Part shown: positions 11,801-23,869 of the stretch, one piece after another
How positions within the stretch are numbered: position 1 is the first letter of the stretch
How the letters are laid out: each line of letters opens with the position of its first letter
NCBI GenBank assembly: GCA_037389465.1
Contig: JAZARR010000077.1
Location: forward strand, 496,001-560,000
DNA from: Baylisascaris procyonis
Lineage: Eukaryota > Nematoda > Chromadorea > Rhabditida > Ascarididae
Direction: 5' to 3'
Length of the DNA: 64,000 nt
Made by a program: the position numbers and the translations under genes
Notes under the pieces: model-generated
The model's input: the letters and a program-made list of their open reading frames with translations, nothing else
Databases searched by the model: none
What the model was told of the DNA's origin: nothing

Positions 11801-13782
11801 TTAAGTGTAAGCTTTGTTAATGAAATATCTGTTTAATTGAGTTTCCGCTTAGAAGCAGTCGTGCTGGTTAAGCTGGCATGCGTCCTTGTCCGAAAAGAAA
11901 AAAAGTAGTCGAGTGCTCCCTGTAATAACATGTCTTGACCTGGAGAAAGTCCCATTGTCACGAGCACTTCGCTCATGGCAATCGGACCTGCAGTTCGCAT
12001 TTATGAAAGGCTAAGTGGCAAAGGCATTTAGTATTTCCATGTGCTGTACCATTTTTTTGCCGTACGAACAACTGAAGTACGCAAATTTTGGCCACTTTTG
12101 CTGCCTCCATGATCATAAGTTTTTTGTAACTGATTTCCATGGGGAAAGTTGGAAGAACGACATATGATTTTGTTTTCGATGTTTTATTCGCTTGCGTAAG
12201 CTGGCCTTTTCCAGACACTGTTTCAACTATGTTGCATGCCTACCGCTGGAAAAATAGAAGAAATGGAACAAAAGTTGGAAAAAATGAGCCTGGCACGTCA
12301 TAAGGGGAGCTTACTATTGTTTCTGAACAATTTCTTTGGATCCCGAACGGTCACAACTTCGAAAGAAAAGAAGTACTTGATGCGACAAACTTTGATGTAA
12401 TACGACGTTTTGTTTTCTAGCTCCTCGCCCGCACTTTTACTGACAGTCAACGAAGTGGATCATGAAATGATTCGTCCATTAGCCGGACCTAATAACTAAA
12501 CGGAGGCGATCGTTTTATGGGGAACCTAGCTCATAGTATGTCATGCGCATTTCTTTGACTCCCTGTTGCTGATATTTTTGCGGCTTGCTAAACCTCGTGT
12601 CCGAATCCTGGACTTCGGAAGACGTGTCGTCAAATGAGACACTTGCTTACGGCAGAAGCAACTTTTTCATGTGGCATACCTGCACGGTTTTTGAATCTGG
12701 AAGGAAAGAAGTAAGAAAAACGGGTCCCATGAATTCGTGCATGGTTGCAATATTTTCGAAAATTAGCTCCCTTTCCTCTGGTGCCCTACAAAGTCAGTTG
12801 CTGAATTCGCGACGTTTGTTGTTAACGAGCGGCTTGCATGATTTTCATCATAGCGTTTTCTTAAATCTCTTTCTGCAGAATTATTTTCTTTGTAAATTGA
12901 GGGAATTATATTTCACATCTTTTATGTGCTGCGTTTTATCCATAGCTGTTTTAGCAAATGCGCCAGATGGTGGTGCTTTGGCAATCAATTTTGCTTAGTG
13001 TTCCAAAGGATGATGTATAACTTCTTGAACCCATGATGCCTTGGATCTCGAAGATTTTCTCATCCTGGAATTAGAATGAAGGCATCCGAGCTCGGATTCC
13101 GAGAGGCAGTTTCTAATGAAAAGCCATCCAGGGCGACCTTACACCAACTGCCGTAGGATCCTGTCTGCTGCTTCACTCTGGCTTACAACTACTCAGTATT
13201 GTTTTCCTCTCGGCCTTCTCTCCCTCCCCCCTTCCCCCCGCTTATTGACTGTAAAAGGTGTCTCGACGCAGCTTCACAGTTTCCCATTTTCCATAGTTCA
13301 TCTCAGAACTTTGCAAAAAGAGCAGCTTTTAGCGACTTCTAAATACTATTCCTTAGCTGCTGCCCAGTGTCATGAAGTCGTCCTCAATGCGAATGTCGGA
13401 AGTATTGCCGCGCTTAAGTCTTCTATCGGCTGATCACTGAAAGAACTGAAAAACAATCTTTTATCCAAATTTTCTACTCGTCGCTTATTTGTCATAAACC
13501 CCTATTCACTTCCTTATGATGTTACATATTTTTTTGGCGCTGCAACGATGAGATATTCTGTTGTGTTTATTTCTCCTTGAAATTATTTTATGTTCTAGAC
13601 AAAAGATGTATTACATAATGATTACAGTAGATATGAACAAGCGGCGACATTAATGCTGAAAGTCGTTGGTGACGCAGTTCTGTTCGGGCGAAATATTTCT
13701 ATGAAATATTAGTATCATTTCTTTTATCCTCTTACTTCTAATTTGTTATTTTATCAGTTAATGCACTTGGGTTCACTTTCAG
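5879..13782. other. Long gene-poor stretch
   Basis: No gene, RNA or transposon is recognised over about 7.9 kb. Weak items: a short frame behind a strong acceptor (ggcttttgcag, near 7082) reading DEIIFNSLSQWYNHQ and stopping within 22 codons; an 82-codon minus-strand frame at 11973-12218; a 137-codon plus-strand frame at 12585-12998 without splice support; and an A11 run at 9140-9150. The stretch 8170-10730 has no reported open frame above 60 codons on either strand. Confidence 0.45.
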
Positions 13783-14033
13783 CAGTTCCCGATGGCTATC
13801 TGAAGCAAGTTCCTGTTGCTGAAATAAGTCGACTTAACTTTTGTTTCTGGCCGTCTGAGAAGCAAAGGAATATCATGAAAAAAGACATCGAGTTGCCTTT
13901 TTCCCTAGTTGAAACCTACACATCATGGTTCCAAAAGCACCTGAGGGTTTTTTTTTCTCTGCACGTATTGTTGGGTTTGAATATCTTTGCGCTTGTTGCA
14001 TATTCTGTTGAGAACAACAAGAAATACTCCTGA
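13783..14033 (+). CDS. Candidate exon, unidentified
   Basis: An open frame of 83 codons starts immediately after a strong acceptor (gttcactttcag) and ends at a TGA. A second acceptor (ttattttatcag) lies about 26 bases upstream in the same open frame. The product begins VPDGYLKQVPVAEISRLNF, has a charged middle (EKQRNIMKKDIELPFSLV) and a hydrophobic stretch near the C-terminus (about 25 residues around FSLHVLLGLNIFALVAYS) that could be a membrane segment. No family is recognised. No AATAAA follows closely. Confidence 0.25.
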
Positions 14034-17000
14034 AATGCTCCCTGCTTAATAGAAAGTAAGAGACATTTGGGATGAGTGATCGCCGTTTTGTGTCCGCAGG
14101 GTATTCAAGAATGCCTCGGTTGGTTGTCAGTACGCTTAGCATCGCTGCGAGAAAATCACATAAACATACATAGATGCTATGCAACAAAAATTTTAGACAG
14201 GCTACCGCATGAAAGAAGGAAACTTTTTTTTTTTTTTTTGGCTCCGTGCATTCAGACAACCCCAGTGGTCTACTCTGAGCAACGTTGAAAAAGGTTCTTT
14301 TTCCTGTTGACTAGGTCTTGAGCAGTTTCAGTTTTCACCTTACCCATAGTATGTCCAGCTATGCAGATGACTTCGCTGAATTTGCTTTGAATTCTAACCT
14401 TCTGACAGCCGAACAGCTAGTCTGCGTACAAAGGGTGCTTTGCTGTAATCGTGGACTTAAATTTCCGAGTGTCCTTCTTAGAATCTATCGTGAAGCATCA
14501 TTTCCATCTTCTGGCTCCTCGGAGCTCAGCTGATCCATATACTCTAATAGATTTAATCACGTGATTAAGCCGTAATTCGTCTTTTCCACTCAAAGAGATA
14601 GCTGCCACTCGAAGCGTACGTACCAGTCGGAATATGGAAATGGCCCTAATCCTCCGCCGCTTGGAGCTGGCTGCAAAGCGAATCTCTAGAACGCATTATT
14701 TTAGAGTGCTTTCATCCGGTGTCGAAAGTTTATCGTTTCGATTTCCTCGCATATCTCCATCCAAATGCAGCGAGCACCGCCCATCTGGAGCTGGAGTCAT
14801 TCATCAGCCAGCTGTGCAGTTCAAATTTATTTTCCCCAATGCACACAACCCCGAACTTGCATCATTCCATAAAATTTATCTCTGCAGGCATGTTGCTTTC
14901 CTCGTTCATCGCCCATTCACAAGAATTTCTTGAATTTGTTGAGAATACAGTCAAGTGGTTAGCTATTATCATTCCGAAACGAGATTACTTATTTTCATAG
15001 TGGAGAGTTCAAAGTTGATGCGGCTTTAGAATAGAAATCAGCTTATTTCCACTATTGCATCCATGGGGTCCTAGTCATGCTGAATCAGCGCTATTCCTCT
15101 TGCTGTTTATATACGCCACCTATGTCATGAAAATTGCCCGGAATTAACTGCAGCTGTATAGTTGAATAAAATGTCGTAAATGCTAGATGTCATTCCCATC
15201 TGATCACTCACTTAATGGACTATAAGTATTCTTTCTTTTGCTTATGTGGATCACTCTGTCATTATCAGCGATTGCCATACCTTCATCAGAATTATGCAAG
15301 GTTGCTAGTGTTTTCTTTGTGCAAAGGAGCAGTCGCTATAGTGGAATTGTCAGGTGCACACTGTTTCTTTTTCACCTTATTCATACGCCTCTGCAATAGT
15401 TCCTGACTTCGTCGCTTTTTTGCCAAAACTGATACATTATTTTCAGAAATTTATTAATCATGGTCTTAGAGAGTCGAATGAAATAGTGTGTTCCTGCTCA
15501 CCATCCGTTTCTTCCCTTTTCACAAAGTTTCATCATCAACTCGGAAATAGAACGTCGCTTTTTTTTGCGTCCCATGTTGTTGCACTAGATAGCAGGGCGA
15601 GCGCACAATTGTGAACAAAGCCATTGCTTCACAGATGTATGGCTGCGAGAAGTATTTAAGTGCATATGTGTGTAATTCTCGCTGAGATCGTTTCGCAGCC
15701 AATATCACATTGGACGATCGTCATAGACCAATGCCAACAATCTGGATGCATGCACAATGAAAGCAATGTAGCAAACGTCTTATTGGCTCCCGTTATGGGC
15801 GCAGCTGCAACATTCTTTCGCATTCCTCATCGTTGCAGAATTGATGCTATAAAAAAATAGTTCACAATAAACTTTTTATCCAAGAAAAACACATGCTCTT
15901 GATCTAATAGAAACGGTATGGGACGCGAAATTGGAGCGGCGGTTCTGTTAAGAAGGATCGCGATCCATCCTTTATGTTTCCTCGTGCGAAACGGTGAATA
16001 TACGCAAGAAGTTTCTGACGCATTAGCAAGCTGTTGGTATCAGATTGCGCAGGATGAAGCATTCTCAAGGTTTTGTTGAATGCTAGTTGTCTTCAAGCTT
16101 TTGCGAAAATTTCTTCACCCTCCTTCCATTTATTGTACCTTGACTTATTAGTGCCTTTCGCTGCCTACTCATCAATCATGAAACCCAAGAAAATGACTTA
16201 TTTACATGCACCTCTAACGTTCCTCCTGTTGCCGTAGCTTGCACAACGTCCAGTGAAATTACTCATCTTTGTCGGCACGAAACCCCCGCCCGGAATGTAC
16301 GAAGATTTGTAGCCAGTGGTTATATTCTCGATAATGTGACATTTCCGCACGTTTATCCATGTCTTTCGTAATTCTTCCTATGAGCAGAATGGGCAAGAAA
16401 ATAGTACCTGTTAAAAATCACGCTTTCTCCATCACTGGACGTAACGATTCTTCGTTGCCCGGGAGCTTCAGGCTTCAGCATCTTTGGCTTATGCTTAACA
16501 AGTTTTGTACTTTTTACGGGGCTCGTTAACTCGATTGCATGCTAGATAATTAGAGTTTCTCTCAACGAACCAACCAGTATCCGAAACACAGTGTAGCGCC
16601 TGGGTTTTACTAAGTTATTTACCGATTAGTTTTGCTATAATTGAGCGAAATTAGTCATTCCTCCACTCAACTGCTTAACCCATATTTTGAACATTTTGCT
16701 TCCGCTCTTACAGTATGCACATGCGATCTAGCACATCTAAAACTAGGATTCTAACTAACGTAGGAATGATGCAATATTTGTCACTTGAAATGGAAGCGTG
16801 CAACAGTTCTCCGATATTCAACATTCACCTTATGCTCGTTTAGGCCTGGTGTTGCATATCGCTCGTAAAATGAATGCTTCTTCTGTGGAAACACATTCCA
16901 TCATGCGCCACGCCATGAGTACTCACATGACGAAGTTGCTACAGCAAAATTACAACTGCGGAGGTCAGTTGAATTAGTTGATACTTTGGAAAGTGCATTT

Positions 17001-18097
17001 TTTTTCGTTGTTTTCGAGTGCTCATAGTTATATGTTATTGTTGATGTCGCGGTGATCGAATGCCATCTGAGGGATCAGAGTGAATTTTGAGCAAATTCGA
17101 ACTCCCCAGTGGGAATTGATGGTCCGGTATCAATGTTTCGTAGGCGGTTATGCTTGTGCTGCTTTGCAAACATTTGGTACTGCATCAGTGATTTCAGATG
17201 TAACTTTTAATTGGGGCTCTTTGTGAAAGAAGTGTAATTCCATCGCGATTAAGTTCGATCAGCCTCTGTGATTCATGCTGTGTTGCATTGTTTACTCAAC
17301 ACAGATCACGCTTCCAAGCTGGGGTTTGGTTTTCTTATGAAGTTCAAAAATTTGATTCTTACCTAATCATTGATCTTGATATCCATTTATTGGGAACGTG
17401 GCACGACCTTTTAAGCCTGTAGGCGTTTTCGTTTATTTAAGGTTATTCTGAGCAGGAAATTTAAACGTGAGACTTTCTCTTCCATTAAAGATCAGTTGCG
17501 AAATAAGTTCACCTAACTATGCTCCCCATAGCGCGCATTAAGATTCGCAAAGCAGACTAAGCCTGCTGTAGCCTTGCCACGTTGACAACGCGTTGTTTCA
17601 TTTGGCATCATCAGTGGTGTCTCTTCCGCAGCCTGAATTGACATGATCAGATAGGACAACTAGATAGTGCAGAGATCACGAGCAGTGGGACACCAACGCT
17701 GGCCGATTTCTTTGGGAACCGAAATATTGAATTGCGCGATAACGCAGTTGCACGAATGAAATTCCCGGCCACTAGCTCATTTTTTTTTTTGGGCCGTATT
17801 GCAACTGAGGACAGAGGAAAAATTATATAATTCGCTCGTGAGTGTCGAGCATGTGATCGAAAGAACCGAATGTGGAAAGTTGAACGGCTGGGATCACCAA
17901 CATTGATGCGCATTATTTCTTCAAAACACCACCCGCTTTCTATGGAAATTTGAAGCAAATTACCTCAGTAAGGTCATTCTTGTACATAGACATGATATCA
18001 CCATATGATCAATACGTGCAATCTCTAAGCAGACTTGTTGTTACGCTTGCAAAAGAATAGAGACAATTCAACTGCTTGCTTGTGTATCGCCGGTGTT
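14034..18097. other. Gene-poor stretch with weak frames
   Basis: There is a T16 run at 14224-14239 and a T11 run at 17780-17790. A frame at 14100-14288 (+) follows the acceptor ttgtgtccgcag and starts GIQECLGWLSVRLASL, but it runs through the T16 tract, which argues against coding. At 14700-15000 (+), all three frames are open for some distance behind tattttag; one contains AYLHPNAASTAHLELESF. From 15861 to 17646 I see nothing. Confidence 0.4.
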
Positions 18098-18367
18098 TCA
18101 AGCGTGAAAGGGAAGCCAGCCGAATCCGCAGCTGAGTTGCTCAGTTTTCGGGGCGATCGACGTCCTCGCTGCGTATTGATCTTTCATTGCTGCTGTCGTT
18201 TTCGTTGTAGCGGAGGCCGCGTCGGCTTCTCTCAGCGGCTTCTTCTTTGGCATAGTTCGCGCGTTCAGTAAGCATCCAGAGGCTGCGTCCTTAACGTCTG
18301 CAACTGTGAAGCATTCCTGTATGCCGTCGCCCCCGTTTCTTTTCCTTTTAGCTTCGTCTTTACTTTC
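18098..18367 (-). CDS. Candidate coding region, unidentified (minus strand)
   Basis: The interval is more GC-rich than its flanks, and the minus strand is open for 89 codons, ending at a TGA at 18098-18100. An internal ATG at 18253 would start a 51-residue basic peptide (MPKKKPLREADAASATTK...). A second minus-strand frame over the same bases also looks coding (from an ATG near 18275: MLTERANYAKEEAAERSRRG, ending VDRPEN), with many third-position C. Only one can be right, and I cannot tell which. No clean splice acceptor precedes either frame. Confidence 0.22.
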   Translation of the reverse strand, partial: ESKDEAKRKRNGGDGIQECFTVADVKDAASGCLLNARTMPKKKPLREADAASATTKTTAAMKDQYAARTSIAPKTEQLSCGFGWLPFHA

Positions 18368-18398
18368 TTAATCTTTGCTTCACTTTTTTCTCCTCCAA

Positions 18399-18401
<3 letters not shown>

Positions 18402-18424
<23 letters not shown>
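18402..18424 (+). repeat. (TTTA)n microsatellite
   Basis: About six copies of TTTA, followed by a T-run. The flanks are pyrimidine-rich. Confidence 0.9.
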
Positions 18425-18429
<5 letters not shown>

Positions 18430-18670
18430 GGTTCATTGATTTCTTCGTCTCCGTATGCAATTGCTTATTTCTTTCGACGCACGACAATGAACAAATGTTA
18501 AATAACCATTTTATTCTCCAAATCAGCGTATTTTCGAATCCCCCATGGTCGTTAGATGAACGCGCATGGATTATTCATAAATGTATCTTTTCCTTCAAAG
18601 AACTGTAACGACATTTTGAATTCTCTCATCACCATCTTTAGCGCACTAGCGATTACTTTTTCACCAATAT

Positions 18671-18730
18671 GTTCAATTTCCCCTCAATTTCAGTACAGTA
18701 CATTTATTCAATTTCCTCAATTTCAGTATA
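18671..18730 (+). repeat. Imperfect direct repeat, about 35 bases, two copies
   Basis: The motif TTCAATTTCC...CTCAATTTCAGTA occurs twice, starting near 18672 and 18707. Each copy contains an acceptor-like AATTTCAG. It looks like a simple local duplication. Confidence 0.6.
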
Positions 18731-20810
18731 TGATCGATTTGCCTTTTGCTTTTTCATGTGCCTCATTGTATTTCTAGAAGTCCATGTTCTTTCTATACTG
18801 CAACATATGAGGCGTTCAGGTGCTTTGCTGAAATTGTTTAGATTTGATAGGAGGCACCTATGCTGCACTCTAAACACAGGGATTACGATGTTGATTTATT
18901 TTGTTGAGAGCGCTTAACGGTTATTCGCGAGAAAGATTAGCACCTTATGTTCAACTCGCCTGTGTTTTGCGTAGGGCCAGTTAAGCCGTGTATTTTTCGA
19001 TTTAGAAACCGTTAAGGGAATGCCTAATATAAGTGCATTCAACTAAGTGAATAGTGGATTGGATGATGGCATGTACTGCTGTTAGCTGATTTGGCGCTTC
19101 TTCCTAGTGTCCCTAAGTGGGCATTAAATCGTCTTCATTATGCAAATAATTATTTTAAAATATTACCAGATAGTTTTCTCAAAAGCATAACGTTTTATTG
19201 TACACTATTATACTGTACACTTTTATTGTACACTGTACACTTTCATTGCAAACATCTTTTTGCTTACTTACAACGGCGACATTTTACCTGATTTCTCAGT
19301 TTTCCAGTTTAATTTTATTGCCCTCCAAAACTGCAATGCTTTCACGCAAATCTCGTTAAGCCACTAGGGATTCTTGATGTTCCCTATGTGTTAGCTGTTG
19401 CACGTCGGGCATATCCTCCGAGCGATTAAAGTGCTTCCGCATAGCTGCTGGCGATCTTTTAGGCTCACTGAATAGTTTATCATTTAAATCAATTGTTGCA
19501 CATATGTCCATCTTAGTTTGTTGCATTATGAGTATATCGATGTATTTATATATTCTAAATGTTCGTTGCTGCAGTGGCTAATTTGTCTCCATTCTGGCTG
19601 ATTCACATTACATGTTTAGTTCGCTATTTAACTGCTAAGAGAATATTATAGCAATGTAATCGTTAGTGTGAAGACCGTTGGAAGTCGTGGAGTAGTGCGA
19701 AAAAGCGTGTTGAAAATTAGTGTGTTGTCATAGTGCTGCAAAAATTTTTCCATATTTATCGAGCATCTATCCATTTTTTGCGATGAGCCAACAGAATTGT
19801 AAATAGTTGAGAAAAAAAAAAACAAATACTGATGAATTATTCATCAATAGAATTACTAAAGCATATCTCAGGCAAACCAGCGAGTTAGAATTAAAAACAT
19901 TGAAGCTCATCTAAGTAAATGGTTATCGCTGTCGTCAAATATTCAGAATATTATATTATACAAAGACGATCTGCCTTGTCCCAACATTTTAGGTGTGTCA
20001 AAATGTTTTTAAGCGAATGTTCGCTGTGCAGTTCCACTGGACTGCTTCATCAGCGCTTTTTCAGTTGAAATTAATAATAATTGATCATGTTTGTCTCATA
20101 CGTGCAAGTTTTTCTATGAAATACCTTTAAAAGCAGTGATTTTGATTGCTATGCCAAACTTAATTAACAGATCCATATCATAAGAAGGTGAGAAAAGAAA
20201 ATTTCTGGATATGGCTAAAGCAAAATTGCTTGGTGCTGGTGAAGTCACTTAACGAATTGTCGTAACGACCAAACGAATGATCCTCGTAGCAGTCCATCAT
20301 TCCACAAATGATTGCCAACAGTGAAAAGAGCAGCGAATGAGCGTGCATTTCGCTCACGAAATTTTTATGTGTCTCGTTGACTTAAAACGTTTTTATTGCT
20401 TTGCTCTATGCTTACTCTCCGTTTGAATGTTCTCTGCGAGCGAAACAAACAAAAATATTTTTTTGCAATGCCTCAAGCGTTACACCAACAAAATCGTTTG
20501 GTGGTATGTGTGATCGGTATCAGACCAATTTTGGAGGATGTACACTGGAAAAGAGCTTAATGCTGAATTTACTGCAGGAGCTTGTCAGTTTTTCTTTCAT
20601 TCCGCATGTTAGTCATTCCGTAACGGTTTACTATGTTTAATGCTTGTGGACGATTACGGACTTTACCTTGAAGTGTTCCCTACAACCTCAATAAATGAGC
20701 TTTCTTCAACGCTCACCTATGAAGAGATGAATTTCTCCTACGGAGCTTTCTGCACATGAGGCTGGTGCAGTGAGCGTAACTCACTGCTCAGTTAAGAGAA
20801 TTCCACTGTA
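18731..20810. other. No gene recognised
   Basis: The only structure seen is a short repeat at 19193-19248 (listed separately) and an A11 run at 19812-19822. Open frames are short and AT-rich. Confidence 0.45.
19193..19248 (+). repeat. Short tandem motif TTTTATTGTACACT
   Basis: TTTTATTGTACACT occurs at 19193-19206 and 19221-19234, with extra TGTACACT copies between and after. This is a small, irregular tandem duplication. Confidence 0.75.
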
Positions 20811-21143
20811 CTACGAGCGCATAATTCTTTGCTGAATTATTCGCATATTTTGCATCTGTGTGAGACGGCAACATGATCTTATGTTTTGCCCCCAAAATGG
20901 CGTTCTCAGACAGGCTTCCGCGATTATTTTCGCAAACATCACAATATTGAAGCCGTCCAGTATGTGTACAGAATCGGATTTACCGATGATTTCGGAATGT
21001 ACTTTTAAAGTTGAACTGTTGTCAACTTTTGGTGATGGTGTAATGGGCATACGTTCAAAGTTCAAAATTTCAGATGGGTATGGCTGCAGTTTTTTATCCG
21101 GCAGCGCAAATAGTGGGAATGTTTCATGGCGTGAAACGAGATA
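20811..21143 (-). CDS. Candidate exon, unidentified (best minus-strand candidate)
   Basis: The minus strand is open for about 110 codons. The frame begins exactly behind a strong acceptor (catttcctctag) at 21144-21145 and ends at TAG (20811-20813). Codon use is even and natural. The product starts YLVSRHETFPLFALPDKK, has a middle around NFERMPITPSPKVDNSSTLK and ends TQMQNMRIIQQRIMRS. A possible internal donor (ATCG|GTAAAT) could shorten it. I recognise no family. The plus strand is also open for 95 codons over 20860-21147. The acceptor and the greater length favour the minus strand, but the A-rich minus strand biases such impressions. Confidence 0.33.
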   Translation of the reverse strand, partial: YLVSRHETFPLFALPDKKLQPYPSEILNFERMPITPSPKVDNSSTLKVHSEIIGKSDSVHILDGFNIVMFAKIIAEACLRTPFWGQNIRSCCRLTQMQNMRIIQQRIMRS

Positions 21144-23064
21144 CTAGAGGAAATGCGGGTGGCCTTCGTACCTCAAAAAAGAGACGAGTTTTTTCATTAG
21201 GTAATGAGAAAAGCTGCTACTGAATTACGAGAGGTCTCTATAATGTGTTGAGATCCACTGCCCAAAAATTTAACATGCGTTTTGACGTCGCGCAAAATGG
21301 AAACATATATGCAGTACCATGCTCTTCGACATCACAGAACGAGAGAAGTGGCCTAGATGTGTCCCAGAGGAGTGAGGGAGGAGGGTCACGTACATGCTAT
21401 GCTTCGATTTTGAGGGGAATCACTTGAAATTTAGGGGGAGAGTGACAAAAATTTTGCTGGTCATTGTGGGTTTTCAAGATGAAGTTCTGTTTTGTGAGCG
21501 ATTGGTGCATTACTGGATCGACTACGAAGCAACGAAAGACCCAAGGCCTCAAGCAATTTTTGCTGGCATTGGAGCACTGATCTGTGGGAGTCAAACTTCC
21601 CCGTGTTGTGAGTTTTTGTTATTTGCATTCTTCGCTAGATTGGGTGGAGTGGTTAATCAGGAGTAGTTAGGAGAAAAGGCACTTCTGTGAAGTTTTGTGA
21701 GCGTCTCAGAAACGCTTATTTGTAGCGATGAGAATTGATATTTTGGAACGATGTAACTCTAGATGAAGATTGCTTTTCTTCTTCGATTCTTGAGCATTCG
21801 TGCTGAGTTGCTGCTGTTGCCTGATTCGTTTGTCGTCTACTTTATGTCGAATATCAGCAGTGTCATTAAACAGCAAGGCTAGGTTCCTGTCAAATTCTAT
21901 TTATGCCTGTTAACTTCATTTTTCTTCAGAAGTTCAAACATTGATGATTTTTTAATGTCCTTGCGAAAACCTCAGCCACTGTGAATTCATCTCTGGGCTT
22001 AAATACTGCTCGTCTGAATGGAACTTACAAGCGACAAACCCCCTTTCTCTTCAAGGAGTGTACCAGATGGAGGTAGTCCAGTTTGCATGAACTTTATAGC
22101 TTTTTATGGGTTTTTTCGTATGATTTTCTACAAGCAGCCTGTATTAACGATGCCGTGACTGCGCGTAGGCAACGTATATGTTCGCCTGACGCCTGTTTGC
22201 TTCAACTCTCAACGATCAATACCAAATTTATTTTCAAATGATCAGCTCTTCCAGGTCCTTACCGGTGTAATGTATACAGTTGATAGATCTTTGTCATGCT
22301 TCCCGCCGTTCACTCGGCTCATGCTCTCGCACTCTAGTATGGTCCTTTTCCTTGCACTTTTGCCATTACCTCTTTCCATGGCTTACCACTGTCCTCTATA
22401 TTTCTTCGCCGCTATTTTCTGTTAGATTCTTCCACGTCTACTTGTGGTCTGTCCTCCTCGTCATAGCCATCCTTTTTTCCTTCCTTCCTCGTCCTTTAAT
22501 TTTGAAACAAATTTTGAAAAACGTGGCTCGCACAAGAATCTGCATATTACTTCGACTTTGACCCGCACTTCCCTCGTGTGTTCGTGTCAGTGATTGAGGG
22601 CGGAAAGGTGAATTTGTTACGGTTCACTTATGTGGCTGTTAGGTTCATTGTTGTGCTTGCTCTTCGTTATCTTATATCCAGACAACTTTTAGTTTCTACA
22701 TGTATAAAGGATATGACTCGAAAGCGAATCTTTTGGCTAAGGGCTCGTAGAATTGGTCGGTTGCGTAGGAGAAAGTATGCCAAGCCTTCTTTAATTATTT
22801 GATCAATGGTGGCGCATTTGGCTAGCGGACACAGCTGCAATGTGGGCGGATTCGTTAAACCGTTAACACCTTCTGATTGCTCTGAGCGGTATTGATGGAT
22901 TGCCACACTGGAGAAATGATCGGTGGTAGTAAAGCGACAAACTTTAAAGGGCATAGTTCACTTCTAGGCCGATGTGGGCAGATACTAAGCATTCTTTTGC
23001 TCTTATTCATCAGTTTGCTGCGAAATAACCTTTCCATATCCGAGATGCTTGCTTCTTTAAGGAC
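21144..23064. other. No gene recognised
   Basis: Nothing is supported. The segment 22280-22510 is C/T-rich on the plus strand; its complement is broken by stops and has only a vague resemblance to a LINE tail, so I did not call it. Confidence 0.4.
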
Positions 23065-23176
23065 GAATACAGCCACCATAGGGCATTTAAAGGAATACAG
23101 CCACCATAGGGCATTTAAAGGAATACAGCCACCATAGGGCATTTAAAGGAATACAGCCACCATAGGGCATCTAAAG
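23065..23176 (+). repeat. Four tandem copies of a 28-base unit
   Basis: Four head-to-tail copies of a 28-base unit start at 23065, 23093, 23121 and 23149 (each begins GAATACAGCCACCATAGGGC). The first three are identical and the fourth has one T-to-C change (ATTTAAAG to ATCTAAAG). The near-identity points to a recent expansion. A minus-strand open frame crosses it, but 28 is not a multiple of three, so the copies would be read in different frames. Confidence 0.97.
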
Positions 23177-23869
23177 GTGGAAAATCACTTAGCGTAGGCC
23201 ATCAATCGGTGATGAGCTGCAAAGCTGAGTAATTCACTTTCGAATAGAATAGGTAGCATTGTGCGGTGATTCGAGCATCTACTTTCTAGGCGGTAACATA
23301 TGGCAAGCCGCAATAGTTCCTTTCCTCTTCGGTAAAAATTAGACAAGTTGTGGATGTTTATTCCCTTGTGAGCGGTTTGCTGAATATGAAGTTGACATAA
23401 ATATAATCGTGCACAATGTTTTTTTTTTTTTTTGACCTGCAGCGACATCTTCAATTGCACTATTGTATTTGGCAAATAGGTTTGCTTTCTCGTGGAATAT
23501 GTCGCACGCCAGGCGATGAATCGCAACAGATTTGTTCCACTTCTAGCGTTAGTTGCATTGAAAAGGTCAACAGGCCGCAACTTAGAATAAACACATCGTC
23601 TCACATTGGCAGCCTTCTTTTGACAAATATACCGAAGAGAATTTCGGTTTCAATTCTCGTGTCATTCTTGACTCCTCTGAAAAATGCTAGGAAATAATAG
23701 ATGATTTTTGATTCGCATCTCCCGAGTTCGTATTGCTGAAGTAGGAGATGATGACGCCCGTTGGGTTTTTTTTTTTTTTTTTGCAATATCACTTGAAATA
23801 CTTCGTATAGTGCTCTGGAAAGAGCACTTGAGTAATCACAAGCAAATTTTACAACATTTAGCGGGTCAA
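23177..23869. other. No gene recognised; two poly-T runs
   Basis: Contains T15 at 23419-23433 and T17 at 23766-23782. The longest minus-strand frame (139 codons, 23185-23604) runs through one of these tracts as a lysine run and has no splice support. Confidence 0.45.

Noticed and set aside
13873..14259. 128-codon minus-strand frame starting with MSECTEPKKKKK
   Set aside because: The lysine run is the complement of the T16 tract, the frame overlaps a better acceptor-led plus-strand candidate, and no homology is evident.
22280..22510. Possible reversed LINE tail in a C/T-rich segment
   Set aside because: The minus-strand translation is broken by stops and shares only Arg/Lys-rich composition with LINE C-termini.
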